Assembly (NCBI GenBank): GCA_016938695.1 | Contig: JAFGUC010000006.1 | Coordinates: 62,001-126,000 of the forward strand | Direction: 5' to 3' | Length of the DNA: 64,000 nt | Source: Candidatus Woesearchaeota archaeon | Lineage (GTDB): Archaea > Nanobdellota > Nanobdellia > Woesearchaeales > JAFGUC01 | Part shown: positions 54,724 to 62,896 of the stretch, in pieces | Numbering within the stretch: position 1 is the stretch's first letter | How the letters are laid out: the number at the start of each line of letters is the position of its first letter | The notes under the pieces: generated by a model | The model's input: the letters and a program-made list of their open reading frames with translations, nothing else | Databases searched by the model: none | Told to the model about the DNA's origin: nothing | Translations under genes and position numbers: made by a program

Positions 54724-55067
54724 TTTTTAATTTTTTTTTAGGTTTTTTTACTAAAAAACCCATAATTGATATTGACTATTTGCTTACACATAGAGATAAA
54801 TTTTTCATAATTGATTTACGTTCTAGACAAGAATTTTTTGATTCTCATATTGTTTTGGATACTAAAGCTAGAACAATGAATATACCTTTTACATTTTTTA
54901 ATAAATTGTGGGTATCTTTGATTAGATTTAAGCGAAAAAGAATATTATTATATGGTTCTAATTCAAAGGATGTTTTTTATGCGTATAAACTTCTAAAGAA
55001 AAAAGGATTTTTAGTTTTTATGCTGAAAGGTGGATTTTTAGCATATAAGAAAAAAATGTATTTTTAG
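54720..55067 (+). CDS. Rhodanese-fold protein without catalytic cysteine
   Basis: A 115-residue single rhodanese domain: FIIDLRSRQEFFDSHI (about 28-43) is the standard start and NIPF follows. Where an active rhodanese has a Cys at the start of the active-site loop, this one reads LYGSNSKDV (about 79-87), so sulfur transfer by the usual mechanism is unlikely. Such inactive domains often bind proteins. It is translationally coupled (ATGA) to the zinc-ribbon gene. Confidence 0.75.
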   Translation: MIFNFFLGFFTKKPIIDIDYLLTHRDKFFIIDLRSRQEFFDSHIVLDTKARTMNIPFTFFNKLWVSLIRFKRKRILLYGSNSKDVFYAYKLLKKKGFLVFMLKGGFLAYKKKMYF

Positions 55068-55074
55068 GTGAAAA

Positions 55075-55494
55075 ATGGATTTTAAAAAATGTGGTTCTAA
55101 ATTTATTTTAAGAATTGATAAAAATGAAGAATTGGTTTCAATTCTTATGAATTTTTGTGTTGAAAATTATATAACTTTGGGTAGTGTTTCTGGAATTGGT
55201 GCGACTAATAAAGCCGTTTTAGGTTTATTTGATGTCAATAAGAAACAATATTTTTCTAAGGAATTTAATGGTGATTTTGAGATTGCGCCAGTTGTTGGGA
55301 ATATTTCAACAATGAATGATAAAACTTATCTTCATTTGCACGCTAATATTTGTGATTCAAATCAGAATTCTTTTGGTGGACATTTAAATTCTGCAGTAAT
55401 TAGTGCTACATGTGAGCTTTTTATTGATGTCTATGAAGGAAGTGTTGATAGAGAATTTAATGAAGATGTTGGTTTAAATTTGATTAAATTTTAG
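55075..55494 (+). CDS. PPC/DUF296-domain protein
   Basis: A 139-residue single PPC domain: LVSILMNFCVENYITLGSVSGIGATNKAVLGLFD (present about 17-52) and LHLHANICDSNQNSFGGHL (about 85-103) contain the His/Asp/Gly patches that make the trimeric PPC fold and resemble a metal site. PPC domains are found in plant AT-hook proteins and as free prokaryotic proteins, with unclear function. AGGTGA precedes the ATG by four bases; it ends the four-gene operon begun at 53495. Confidence 0.85.
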   Translation: MDFKKCGSKFILRIDKNEELVSILMNFCVENYITLGSVSGIGATNKAVLGLFDVNKKQYFSKEFNGDFEIAPVVGNISTMNDKTYLHLHANICDSNQNSFGGHLNSAVISATCELFIDVYEGSVDREFNEDVGLNLIKF

Positions 55495-55539
55495 TATTTA
55501 GTCACTAAATTTATATATTACTTTCTAATTTTTCTATGA

Positions 55540-57615
55540 ATGGTTAAAAGAACATTAGTTACAAGTGCCCTGCCTTATGCAAATGGGCCTATCCACATGG
55601 GTCATCTGGTTGAATATATACAAACAGACGTGTTTGTTAGAAGCCAGAAAATGATGGGTAAGGATCTTATTTATTGCTGTGCGGATGACACTCATGGAAC
55701 TCCTATTAGTATTAATGCTGAAAAAGCAGGTATGAAACCTGAGGATTTTGTTGCAAAATATGCTATTGAACATCAACGTGATTTTAAGAGTTTTTTAATT
55801 GAATTTGATAGTTTTTATTCAACAAATAGTCCTGAGAATAAAGAATTTTCAGATTTAATTTTTTCTAGATTGAAAGAAAATGATGATATCTATGAAAAAG
55901 AAGTTGAGCAGTACTATTGTGAACATTGTGGAAGATTTTTACCTGATAGATATGTTAAAGGAAAGTGTCCTAAGTGTGGAGCTGAAGATCAGTATGGTGA
56001 TGTTTGTGAAAAATGCAACGGAACTTATGATGTAGTTGATTTGGTAGAACCTTTTTGTGTTAATTGCAAAGGAAAACCAGTACGTAAAACTTCAAAACAT
56101 TTATTCTTTAAGTTATCTAAATATTCTGATTGGTTAAACACTTGGTTAAATTCTGCAAAAATTCAGCCAGAAGTTAGAAACCAGATCTTGAATTGGGTAA
56201 AAGAAGGATTACAAGACTGGTGTATTTCTAGAGATGGTCCTTATTTTGGATTTCAAATTCCTGGAACAGATAAATTTTATTATGTTTGGTTGGATGCACC
56301 AATCGGTTATATTTCTAGCACAAAAAATTATTGTAATTTAAATGGTCTTGATGTTGATTCATACTGGAATGTATCTGGAAATCAAGATGATTCAGATTCA
56401 AGAATAATTCATGTTATTGGAAAAGATATTGTGTATTTTCATCTGTTATTTTGGCCTGCGGTACTTCACAGTGCAAAAATAAAATTACCAGATGAGGTAG
56501 TTGTTCATGGATTTTTGACAGTTAATGGAGAAAAAATGTCCAAATCAAGGGGAACTTTTTTATCCGCACAAGAATTGTTAGAAATGGTTAAACCAGAGCA
56601 TCTTAGATTTTTCTATGCTGCAAGTTTGAATAAAGTCATGACTGATATTGATTTAGACTTAAATGAATTTAAAAATCGTGTCAATAACGAGTTAGTGTCA
56701 AACATTGCGAATTTTTTCCATCGAAGTTTTTCATTTTTATCTGCTAACTTTGAAGGAAAATTGGTAAAACCAGATTTGGATGAAGTGACAAAAACTACTG
56801 AAATTGTAAATTCAATATTTGAAAGTTATTCTAATTTTGAATTTAGAAAAGCAGTTTCAGAAATATTGAGATTATCTTCAATAGGAAATTCATATATGCA
56901 AGCAAATGAACCTTGGAAATTGATAAAAGAAGATCCAGATAAAACGCAAATGGTTTTATCAACATGTGTGAATATTGCAAAGAATTTAGCGATTTGTTTA
57001 AAACCAATATTACCTGAATATGTTAAAGCAATTGAAAATCAATTAGGTGTTTCAAGTTTAACTTTAGCAGATTTGGATGTAATTATTGAAGGTTCAATAA
57101 AAGAACCTGAAGTTTACTTTAGAAAGATTGATGATTTGAGGATAGGAAAAATGAAATTTGATTTAGATTTAAGAGTTGCAAAAATAGAAAAAATAGAAAG
57201 ACATCCTGAAGCAGATAAGCTTTATATTGAGCATCTTGATTTAGGAAACGGCGAAAAAAGACAAATTGTATCTGGACTTGTTCCATATTATTCTGCTGAA
57301 GAATTAGAAGGCAAAAAAATAATATTGGTTGCAAATTTAGAACCTGCTAAGCTTCGTGGTGTCATGAGTGAAGGAATGTTACTTGCAGGTGAAGAAGGAG
57401 AAACAGTTGGAGTTCTTTTTGTTTCTGATGCTGAATTAGGAACTAGTGTTTTACCTGCTGGTTATGAAGCTTCAACTGAATTGATTAACTATAAACAATT
57501 TACAAAAGTTAAGCTTTCAGTTAAAGATGGTAAAGCAATGTTTGAAGATAAAATTTTACTTGCTGGTACTGAAGAAGTTAAGGCAGAACGTGTAATTAAT
57601 GGAAGTGTTTCATAA
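55540..57615 (+). CDS. metG: Methionyl-tRNA synthetase with C-terminal OB domain
   Basis: A 691-residue class I synthetase. HIGH appears as HMGHL (about 19-23), zinc knuckles as CEHC, CPKC, CEKC and CVNC (about 124-180), the KMSKS loop as EKMSKSRG, and the anticodon domain as a helical stretch with NEPWKLIK. A C-terminal tRNA-binding OB fold (about 530-640, DLRVAKIEKIERHPEADKLY, in pieces) is fused rather than separate. TATA-like TTTATATATTAC (about 55510-55521) predicts a near-leaderless start. The flavoprotein gene follows directly. Confidence 0.97.
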   Translation: MVKRTLVTSALPYANGPIHMGHLVEYIQTDVFVRSQKMMGKDLIYCCADDTHGTPISINAEKAGMKPEDFVAKYAIEHQRDFKSFLIEFDSFYSTNSPENKEFSDLIFSRLKENDDIYEKEVEQYYCEHCGRFLPDRYVKGKCPKCGAEDQYGDVCEKCNGTYDVVDLVEPFCVNCKGKPVRKTSKHLFFKLSKYSDWLNTWLNSAKIQPEVRNQILNWVKEGLQDWCISRDGPYFGFQIPGTDKFYYVWLDAPIGYISSTKNYCNLNGLDVDSYWNVSGNQDDSDSRIIHVIGKDIVYFHLLFWPAVLHSAKIKLPDEVVVHGFLTVNGEKMSKSRGTFLSAQELLEMVKPEHLRFFYAASLNKVMTDIDLDLNEFKNRVNNELVSNIANFFHRSFSFLSANFEGKLVKPDLDEVTKTTEIVNSIFESYSNFEFRKAVSEILRLSSIGNSYMQANEPWKLIKEDPDKTQMVLSTCVNIAKNLAICLKPILPEYVKAIENQLGVSSLTLADLDVIIEGSIKEPEVYFRKIDDLRIGKMKFDLDLRVAKIEKIERHPEADKLYIEHLDLGNGEKRQIVSGLVPYYSAEELEGKKIILVANLEPAKLRGVMSEGMLLAGEEGETVGVLFVSDAELGTSVLPAGYEASTELINYKQFTKVKLSVKDGKAMFEDKILLAGTEEVKAERVINGSVS

Positions 57616-58152
57616 ATGAAAGTTTTGTTGGTAAGTGGTTCACCTCGACGTGGTCAAAATTCCGAAAAAGCTGTTGAATTTTCTCGGAAGTTTTTGGAAG
57701 AGTCTGGTGTAACTGTTAATTCTTTTTTACTTTCTTCTAAAAAAGTTGATTTTTGTGTTGCTTGTGATTATTGTAAGAGTAATTCTGGTTGTGCAAAAAA
57801 AGATGATTTTTTGGAATTTAGTGATTTGGCATTTAGTTCAGATGTTATTTTATTTTTTAGTCCTGTTTATTTTGGTAACGTTACTGGTCAACTTAAAGCA
57901 TTATTTGATCGAGCGAGAGTTTTACGTAAAGGTTTTCAACTAGAAGGAAAACTTGGTGCGGGAATAGCTTTAGGTCATAGTCGGAATGGTGGTTGTGAAA
58001 CAACTTTAGATTCTATTCACCATTGGATGCTAATTCAAGGAATGAAAGTTATTGGCAATTTAAGTCATTACGGTGGAACAATTATTGATGATTTTTCTAC
58101 CGATGAAATTGGTCGTGAAAGTTTACTTGGTGTGTTAAAACAATTGATATGA
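57616..58152 (+). CDS. NADPH-dependent FMN reductase-like iron-sulfur flavoprotein
   Basis: A 178-residue flavodoxin-like protein. SGSPRRGQNSEKAVE (about 7-21) binds FMN phosphate, and CVACDYCKSNSGC (about 47-59) is the Cys-rich loop of iron-sulfur flavoproteins, where four cysteines could ligate a 4Fe-4S cluster. FSPVYFGNVTGQLKALFDRA completes the family pattern (in pieces). It begins directly after metG and its stop overlaps the frame of the next gene. Its redox partner is unknown. Confidence 0.85.
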   Translation: MKVLLVSGSPRRGQNSEKAVEFSRKFLEESGVTVNSFLLSSKKVDFCVACDYCKSNSGCAKKDDFLEFSDLAFSSDVILFFSPVYFGNVTGQLKALFDRARVLRKGFQLEGKLGAGIALGHSRNGGCETTLDSIHHWMLIQGMKVIGNLSHYGGTIIDDFSTDEIGRESLLGVLKQLI

Positions 58153-58166
58153 TGGGGGTTTTAAAT

Positions 58167-58586
58167 ATGAAAGATTTACATCCAAACAAGATTTTAGAAA
58201 TGATTGAAAATGGTGAGACTGTTTCTCCACAACTAATAAAAGAATATGTTCATCAAAAGAAATTAACTTATGATTTAGTTTATGCTTCTTATGCAGTACG
58301 AGATAAAATTCAAGAGTTGAATTCAATTGATTCTCGTCTTGATGTTGAAAAGTTAGGTTTTGTTTTTCAAGAACCTGATAATGTTTATTCTAAAACTGAA
58401 AAGTTAGAAGCAAGACTTAAACAAAAAAGTGATTTTGTTTTAGACGGTTTAATGTCTGGTCAGTTTGATTCTTCCAATGAGTATGTGATTTTATGTCATA
58501 AAGAGCATTATATTTCTTGTGATGATTTATCAGTTGCTTTGGAATTAAGAAAAAGTCAGACAGATGGTCTTGCGAGTAGATTGTGA
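58167..58586 (+). CDS. Conserved-looking soluble protein (unknown)
   Basis: I start at ATG 58167 (139 residues, MKDLHPNKILEM) after the GGGGG SD; ATG 58149 overlaps the upstream stop and is less likely. It is acidic/basic mixed, helical at the start (ILEMIENGETVSPQLIKEYV) and has a small Cys/His-bearing end (ILCHKEHYISCDDL). No family recognised. It is coupled with the flavoprotein operon. The C-terminal 60 residues look like a hydrolase-lid type segment, which is speculation. Confidence 0.5.
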   Translation: MKDLHPNKILEMIENGETVSPQLIKEYVHQKKLTYDLVYASYAVRDKIQELNSIDSRLDVEKLGFVFQEPDNVYSKTEKLEARLKQKSDFVLDGLMSGQFDSSNEYVILCHKEHYISCDDLSVALELRKSQTDGLASRL

Positions 58587-60029
58587 TTAATTCATATATT
58601 TGAATTTTTTATTATGATATAATTTTAGCAATTCGTTGTAATTATTTTCATTTGTTTTTTTTATTTCATTCCAATCTTTATTTTTTGTGTTGTAATTATA
58701 TGTAATTGGAATATTAAAAAAAGTTTTTTCAACTTTGATTTTTGTTATTCCATATTTTTCATAATTATCAAATGCATCAGAACCGGGTCTTATTCCGAAT
58801 AGAAAAATTTCTATTTGGTTGTTTTTATTCCAATTATTTGTAGTAATAAAATTCTTTGTCTTTTGGAACATTTCATCTGTTTCATTAATAAATCCAGTCA
58901 TATAAAACATCAATGTTTTGATGTTATATTGGTGACATTTGTTGATTATATTTAGTGCTTCTTGTGCTTTGTGTGGTTTTTTCATAGCATGCAATATTTC
59001 GTCATTAATATTTTCGAATCCAAAAAAAATTAGTTTGCATCCTGTTTTTTTAAGAATCTTGAATGTTAATTCATCATAACCACTAGGATTGTCTTGCATA
59101 TAATAATTTATTCTGAGATTATTTTTTAATAATAGTAATGCAAATTTTAAGAAATATTTTTTATTCTTTACAATTACATTGTTGTTATTATAAAAAATAA
59201 ATGCTTTTGGATTGTATTTTTTTTTTAAGTATTTAATTTGTTCAATAACTGTTTCTAATTTTTGTGTTTTTATTTTTTTGTTGTGATCGGAGCAAAAACT
59301 GCAGTTAAAACCACATCCTTCAATAAATCTCATTGGAATTGTTAACTCAGAGTAATCATTTTTGTCATAATCGTCAAAATCTGGAATTGGAATGCTTTCT
59401 GAAATATTTTCGTTTATTTTTTGTTTAAGTTCAGTTATTTTGTTATTTTGTTTGTAATAGATTTTATTATTTTTTGAGTTATGTTTTAGGCTTATTTTGT
59501 TAATGTGATTTAATATATTTTCTACTGTAGTAAACCCCTCTCCTTGTACTAAGAAATCAATTTCAGAATTAGTTAAAATTTTATTGTTATAATTAAACAT
59601 TGATCCACCAAAAATTATATTTTTTGTTGGGTATTTATTTTTGATAATTCTGCTGATTAGTATTGAGTATCCTAATGTTTTGGTACTCATGATTGAGAAT
59701 CCAATATTGTTATATTTTTCTAAATCTATTTTTTTTAAGATTGAATTTATTATGTGTATGTGTTTTTTTTCTAGATTAGTATATTCTAAATTCTTATTTC
59801 TTAATTTATTTACAATTTCTTCTATTGTGCTGAGTTTTAATTCTTGTTCTTTGGTGAAATTTAGATGTTTTTTTATTTTTATTCCAAAATCAAAACATTT
59901 GGCAAAGAAAATTGTCTTGTTGTTTATGTAGGATTTAATTGTTGAAATGTTTAATGGAAATGTTGTTTGATTTGGATAGCAATCAATTAAGAGAATATTG
60001 TAATTGATGTTTTGAGACGGTTCTTTCAT
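58587..60029 (-). CDS. B12-type radical SAM protein
   Basis: A 480-residue radical SAM enzyme. The first 200 residues (INYNILLIDCYPNQ, later FGGSMFNYNN and GEGFTTVENIL) resemble the cobalamin-binding Rossmann domain of the B12-radical SAM family, and the 4Fe-4S motif is CGFNCSFC (about 238-245, Cx3Cx2C). Later FFGFENINDEIL and LMFYMTGFINETDEMF are typical of the TIM barrel. The composition is extreme in Asn, Lys and Ile (runs such as NNNNVIVKNKK), even for this genome. The substrate is unknown. It could be of foreign or fast-evolving origin. Confidence 0.8.
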   Translation of the reverse strand: MKEPSQNINYNILLIDCYPNQTTFPLNISTIKSYINNKTIFFAKCFDFGIKIKKHLNFTKEQELKLSTIEEIVNKLRNKNLEYTNLEKKHIHIINSILKKIDLEKYNNIGFSIMSTKTLGYSILISRIIKNKYPTKNIIFGGSMFNYNNKILTNSEIDFLVQGEGFTTVENILNHINKISLKHNSKNNKIYYKQNNKITELKQKINENISESIPIPDFDDYDKNDYSELTIPMRFIEGCGFNCSFCSDHNKKIKTQKLETVIEQIKYLKKKYNPKAFIFYNNNNVIVKNKKYFLKFALLLLKNNLRINYYMQDNPSGYDELTFKILKKTGCKLIFFGFENINDEILHAMKKPHKAQEALNIINKCHQYNIKTLMFYMTGFINETDEMFQKTKNFITTNNWNKNNQIEIFLFGIRPGSDAFDNYEKYGITKIKVEKTFFNIPITYNYNTKNKDWNEIKKTNENNYNELLKLYHNKKFKYMN

Positions 60030-60145
60030 TGTTTTCTGGTATTTTTTTAATTTATTTATTTTACTTTATTGTGGTTGTTATTAATAAGTAGTAAAAACAG
60101 AAAAGTTTATATATGTAAAATTTGGTTTTCTTTTGTTGATTAAAA

Positions 60146-61183
60146 ATGCAAGAGAAAAAATCGATAATTGACAAACTTAGTGTATTTGGTGTGTATAGTT
60201 CAAATATGTTTCCTCCTCCTGCAGAAACTCTTCCGCATGTAATTCCGTTTGAATTAACGACTGGTTGTAGTTATAATGCATGTAGTTTTTGTAATATGTA
60301 TGAAACTAAACATTCAAAATTGAATTTCAAAGGTTTTAAGAAACACGTGGATAATGTTTGGAACACGTTGGAAAAGATTGGTGAACATGAAACAATTGAT
60401 GACTTGACTCGAATCTTTATTGGTTCTGGTAACGCTTTGTGTGTTGAAGAGCATCTTTTGCAAGATGCAATTAATTATTCTATTTCATCATTTGTTAAAC
60501 ATGTTGGCAGTACTCCTAAAAGAGTTGCTATGTATGGAAATACTCGAGACATTAATTTTCAAGGTTCTAGAGCTTTAGATAGACTTAATTGTGGTGGAAC
60601 TTGTGGTAACTGTTCCATTGGAAAGTTTGGAGAGAAGGTTTCATTAGGATTATTATATTGGGGAATTGAGAGTGGTTCAGATGAGGTACTACAATATGTC
60701 AATAAGGGATATAATCAAAGTGACCTTTTTATTGCTGCGCATAATTTGAGAAGTTCTGGAATAAGATCATCAGTTATGATAATTCCTGGTTTAGGTGGAA
60801 AAAAATATTTTGATTCTCATGTACTTGAAACAGCAAGAGTTTTGAATAAATTAGAACCTGAATTTATTACTTTTATAGGTCTAGAGAATTTTGCGAATTG
60901 TGCTTATTCTAAACGAATAGCTACAGAAACAATGGAAAGAATAAATCGAAATTTGAAATCACATGAAATTGTTGAGCAGACAGCACAAATAATTGAACGT
61001 TTAGATTTTGATTCGATAATTGGTATTCATGGACGGGATGTGCATCCTATTGGACATAATCCAATCGTTTTAGGTTCAATTGAAATGAGTCCTAATCCAA
61101 TATTTGATGAAGTTTCTCCTATAAGTATTGCAAAGAAATTGAGAAAGAAAAATTCAAGATTGAATCTTTTTAGAGGAAACTAG
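60146..61183 (+). CDS. Radical SAM protein with Cx4Cx2C cluster motif
   Basis: A 345-residue radical SAM enzyme. The cluster motif is CSYNACSFC (about 41-49), with four residues between the first two cysteines, as in the COG1032-like/B12-independent archaeal group, and it is preceded by FELTTG. A second cysteine cluster, CGGTCGNC, near 149-156 may hold an additional Fe-S centre. WGIESGSDEVLQYVNKGY and IIPGLGG are radical SAM TIM-barrel motifs. It is followed nine bases later by the PRTase-like gene. TATA-like TTTATATATG (60106-60115) lies upstream. Confidence 0.85.
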   Translation: MQEKKSIIDKLSVFGVYSSNMFPPPAETLPHVIPFELTTGCSYNACSFCNMYETKHSKLNFKGFKKHVDNVWNTLEKIGEHETIDDLTRIFIGSGNALCVEEHLLQDAINYSISSFVKHVGSTPKRVAMYGNTRDINFQGSRALDRLNCGGTCGNCSIGKFGEKVSLGLLYWGIESGSDEVLQYVNKGYNQSDLFIAAHNLRSSGIRSSVMIIPGLGGKKYFDSHVLETARVLNKLEPEFITFIGLENFANCAYSKRIATETMERINRNLKSHEIVEQTAQIIERLDFDSIIGIHGRDVHPIGHNPIVLGSIEMSPNPIFDEVSPISIAKKLRKKNSRLNLFRGN

Positions 61184-61192
61184 GTTTTTATC

Positions 61193-62104
61193 ATGAAATT
61201 AGCACTAACTGATTTATTGAATAAGGCTTCTGAAGAATTTGAAGACGATGTTGATTTTTGGAAAACAACTGGTCGTGTTATGGATTTAATTATACCTAAA
61301 ACGCCAAAATTGATGTTAAAAGATATTTCTAAATTAGTTACTGGTAGATATTGTGGAATTTTTGAAGATTCTGTTAGATTATTATATCCTACTTTAATTT
61401 ACAAACAATTAATTGATGCATTCATAATTGATTTAGAGAATGATAATGAACATTCAGTTGGATTGAAGAAGAGTATGAAAACTTTATGCAAGTCTTTGTA
61501 TACATATAAAGATTCAGATGCAAATGATGTTGTTGAGTCTATTGAAGATTCTTTGAAATATTTACCATTCAAGTTTTATGATAAACCTATGACTGCTATA
61601 TGTGATAGTGCATCTTGGGAATGGTCAAATCCTGTTTTTTTAGGTGATACTGTTGAAGCAATTTCTGATAAATTAAAAGACTCGTATAATGTTTTTAATA
61701 ATTCAGGAATTTATTTCATTCATACCGGTAATGGTGGAATATTGCCTGGACTAAGCATTGAAGCTATGCTTGAATCAGAATTAAAAACAATGTTGGGTAT
61801 TTCAGTTCCAATTGATTCTTATGTTGTCAGGCTTTCGGCTCACAAAAAAGACGATAAAAGTCCTCGATTTACTCAATATGAAATCGATATGATTCGTGAT
61901 GAATCTAATGATAAACAAGTTATAATTTTTGAAGAAGATGTTTATACTGGACGAGCGATGCGAATACTTTGTGAAACTTATGTTCATGAATTAAAACGTG
62001 ATGATATTCTATTTTCTTGTGTTGGAATGAGGCATCCGTTTAATGTAACAACAGGTTATTGTGAATCTGCTGGTATACATTCTTTAGATGCTGTAAAGAA
62101 ATAA
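61193..62104 (+). CDS. Phosphoribosyltransferase-like protein
   Basis: A 303-residue protein. The C-terminal part resembles a type I PRTase: VIIFEEDVYTGRAMRIL (about 242-258) is the PRPP-binding motif with the usual acidic pair followed by TGRA, and FIHTGNGGILPGLSIEAM (about 177-194) fits the pyrophosphate loop. The N-terminal 110 residues are helical and unlike standard PRTases. It forms a pair with the upstream radical SAM gene (nine bases between). A shared role, for example in modified nucleoside or nucleotide salvage chemistry, is inference. Confidence 0.65.
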   Translation: MKLALTDLLNKASEEFEDDVDFWKTTGRVMDLIIPKTPKLMLKDISKLVTGRYCGIFEDSVRLLYPTLIYKQLIDAFIIDLENDNEHSVGLKKSMKTLCKSLYTYKDSDANDVVESIEDSLKYLPFKFYDKPMTAICDSASWEWSNPVFLGDTVEAISDKLKDSYNVFNNSGIYFIHTGNGGILPGLSIEAMLESELKTMLGISVPIDSYVVRLSAHKKDDKSPRFTQYEIDMIRDESNDKQVIIFEEDVYTGRAMRILCETYVHELKRDDILFSCVGMRHPFNVTTGYCESAGIHSLDAVKK

Positions 62105-62107
62105 AAA

Positions 62108-62180
62108 TGGGCCCTCCCGGATTCGAACTGGGGATCTTCGCCGAGTCGAGGCGACGTTATAGCCACTAAACTAAGAGCCC
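62108..62180 (-). tRNA. tRNA, probably Val(GAC), with unusual anticodon loop
   Basis: On the minus strand the 73 bases fold as a tRNA. The acceptor GGGCTCT pairs with AGGGCCC plus A73; the D arm is GTTTAGTGGCTATAAC; the anticodon stem TCGCC/GGCGA is perfect; the T loop is TTCGAAT. The seven-base anticodon loop reads TCGACTC, so the central triplet is GAC (Val). But position 33 is C and position 37 is T, where nearly all tRNAs have U33 and a purine 37. The T stem also has one A-C mismatch. CCA is not encoded. The acceptor and A73 fit archaeal tRNA-Val. Confidence 0.75.
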
Positions 62181-62204
62181 ATATTAATATTTACTTTTTT
62201 TGAG

Positions 62205-62225
62205 TTGAGTTATTTAAAAGTTTTT
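62205..62225 (-). promoter_or_regulatory. tRNA promoter
   Basis: CTTTTAAATAA on the minus strand (62222-62212) is a TATA-like element about 30 bases upstream of the tRNA 5' end at 62180. It overlaps the region where the AMMECR1 gene's own TATA (GATTTAAATAG, 62238-62248) lies on the opposite strand. Confidence 0.4.
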
Positions 62226-62268
62226 TGCTTTTGTAAGATTTAAATAGGTGTTTTGTTTAATACTGGTC

Positions 62269-62811
62269 ATGTATACTGAACAAGACGGTAAAATATTTAT
62301 TGCATATGTTAGAGATGTTCTTCGCTCAAAATTATTTCTTAAGAAAAAATCTTTAATTTTGGATAATACAGAAAAACGTGGAGTTTTTGTAACTATTACA
62401 AAAAATGGAAAACTTAGGGGTTGTGTAGGTTTTCCTTATGCTGTTTTTCCCTTAAAACAAGCTTTGGCAGACGCTGTTGTCTATGCTGCTTTTGAAGACG
62501 GCAGGTTTAGCCCTATTACTTGTGATGAATTTAATGATCTTAAATTTGAAGTGACTATTTTGAGTAAACCACAGGAGTTCTCTTGTAAAAAGGATGAATT
62601 AGTTTCAAGAATTAAAGTAGGTGTCCATGGTTTAATTGTAAAATTGGGAGTATATTCAGGATTACTTTTACCTCAAGTTGCAACCGAGTATAGTATGACT
62701 TCATTAGAGTTTCTTGAAAATACTTGTATGAAAGCAGGTTTATCAAAAGATTCGTGGGAAAAAGAATCTTGTCATGTATATTCTTTTGAAGGACAAATTT
62801 TTCGAGAATAG
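62269..62811 (+). CDS. AMMECR1-domain protein
   Basis: I start at ATG 62269 (181 residues), since GATTTAAATAG at 62238-62248 would start the transcript there (leaderless); the upstream frame start lies in that promoter. The AMMECR1 signature LRGCVGFPY (about 46-54) is intact, followed by ADAVVYAAFEDGRFSPI and the later LLPQVATEYS. The domain is widespread in archaea and eukaryotes; a link to radical SAM (AMMECR1/MEMO/SAM) proteins is known in bacteria, but its enzymatic role is unsettled. Length is normal. Confidence 0.92.
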   Translation: MYTEQDGKIFIAYVRDVLRSKLFLKKKSLILDNTEKRGVFVTITKNGKLRGCVGFPYAVFPLKQALADAVVYAAFEDGRFSPITCDEFNDLKFEVTILSKPQEFSCKKDELVSRIKVGVHGLIVKLGVYSGLLLPQVATEYSMTSLEFLENTCMKAGLSKDSWEKESCHVYSFEGQIFRE

Positions 62812-62896
62812 ATAATTTTCTTTCTTTTATATATTGAAAATTAACCGAAAGTTATTTAAATTTATAACCTTATTTAAAAAGCAAGGTGATTGAGCC

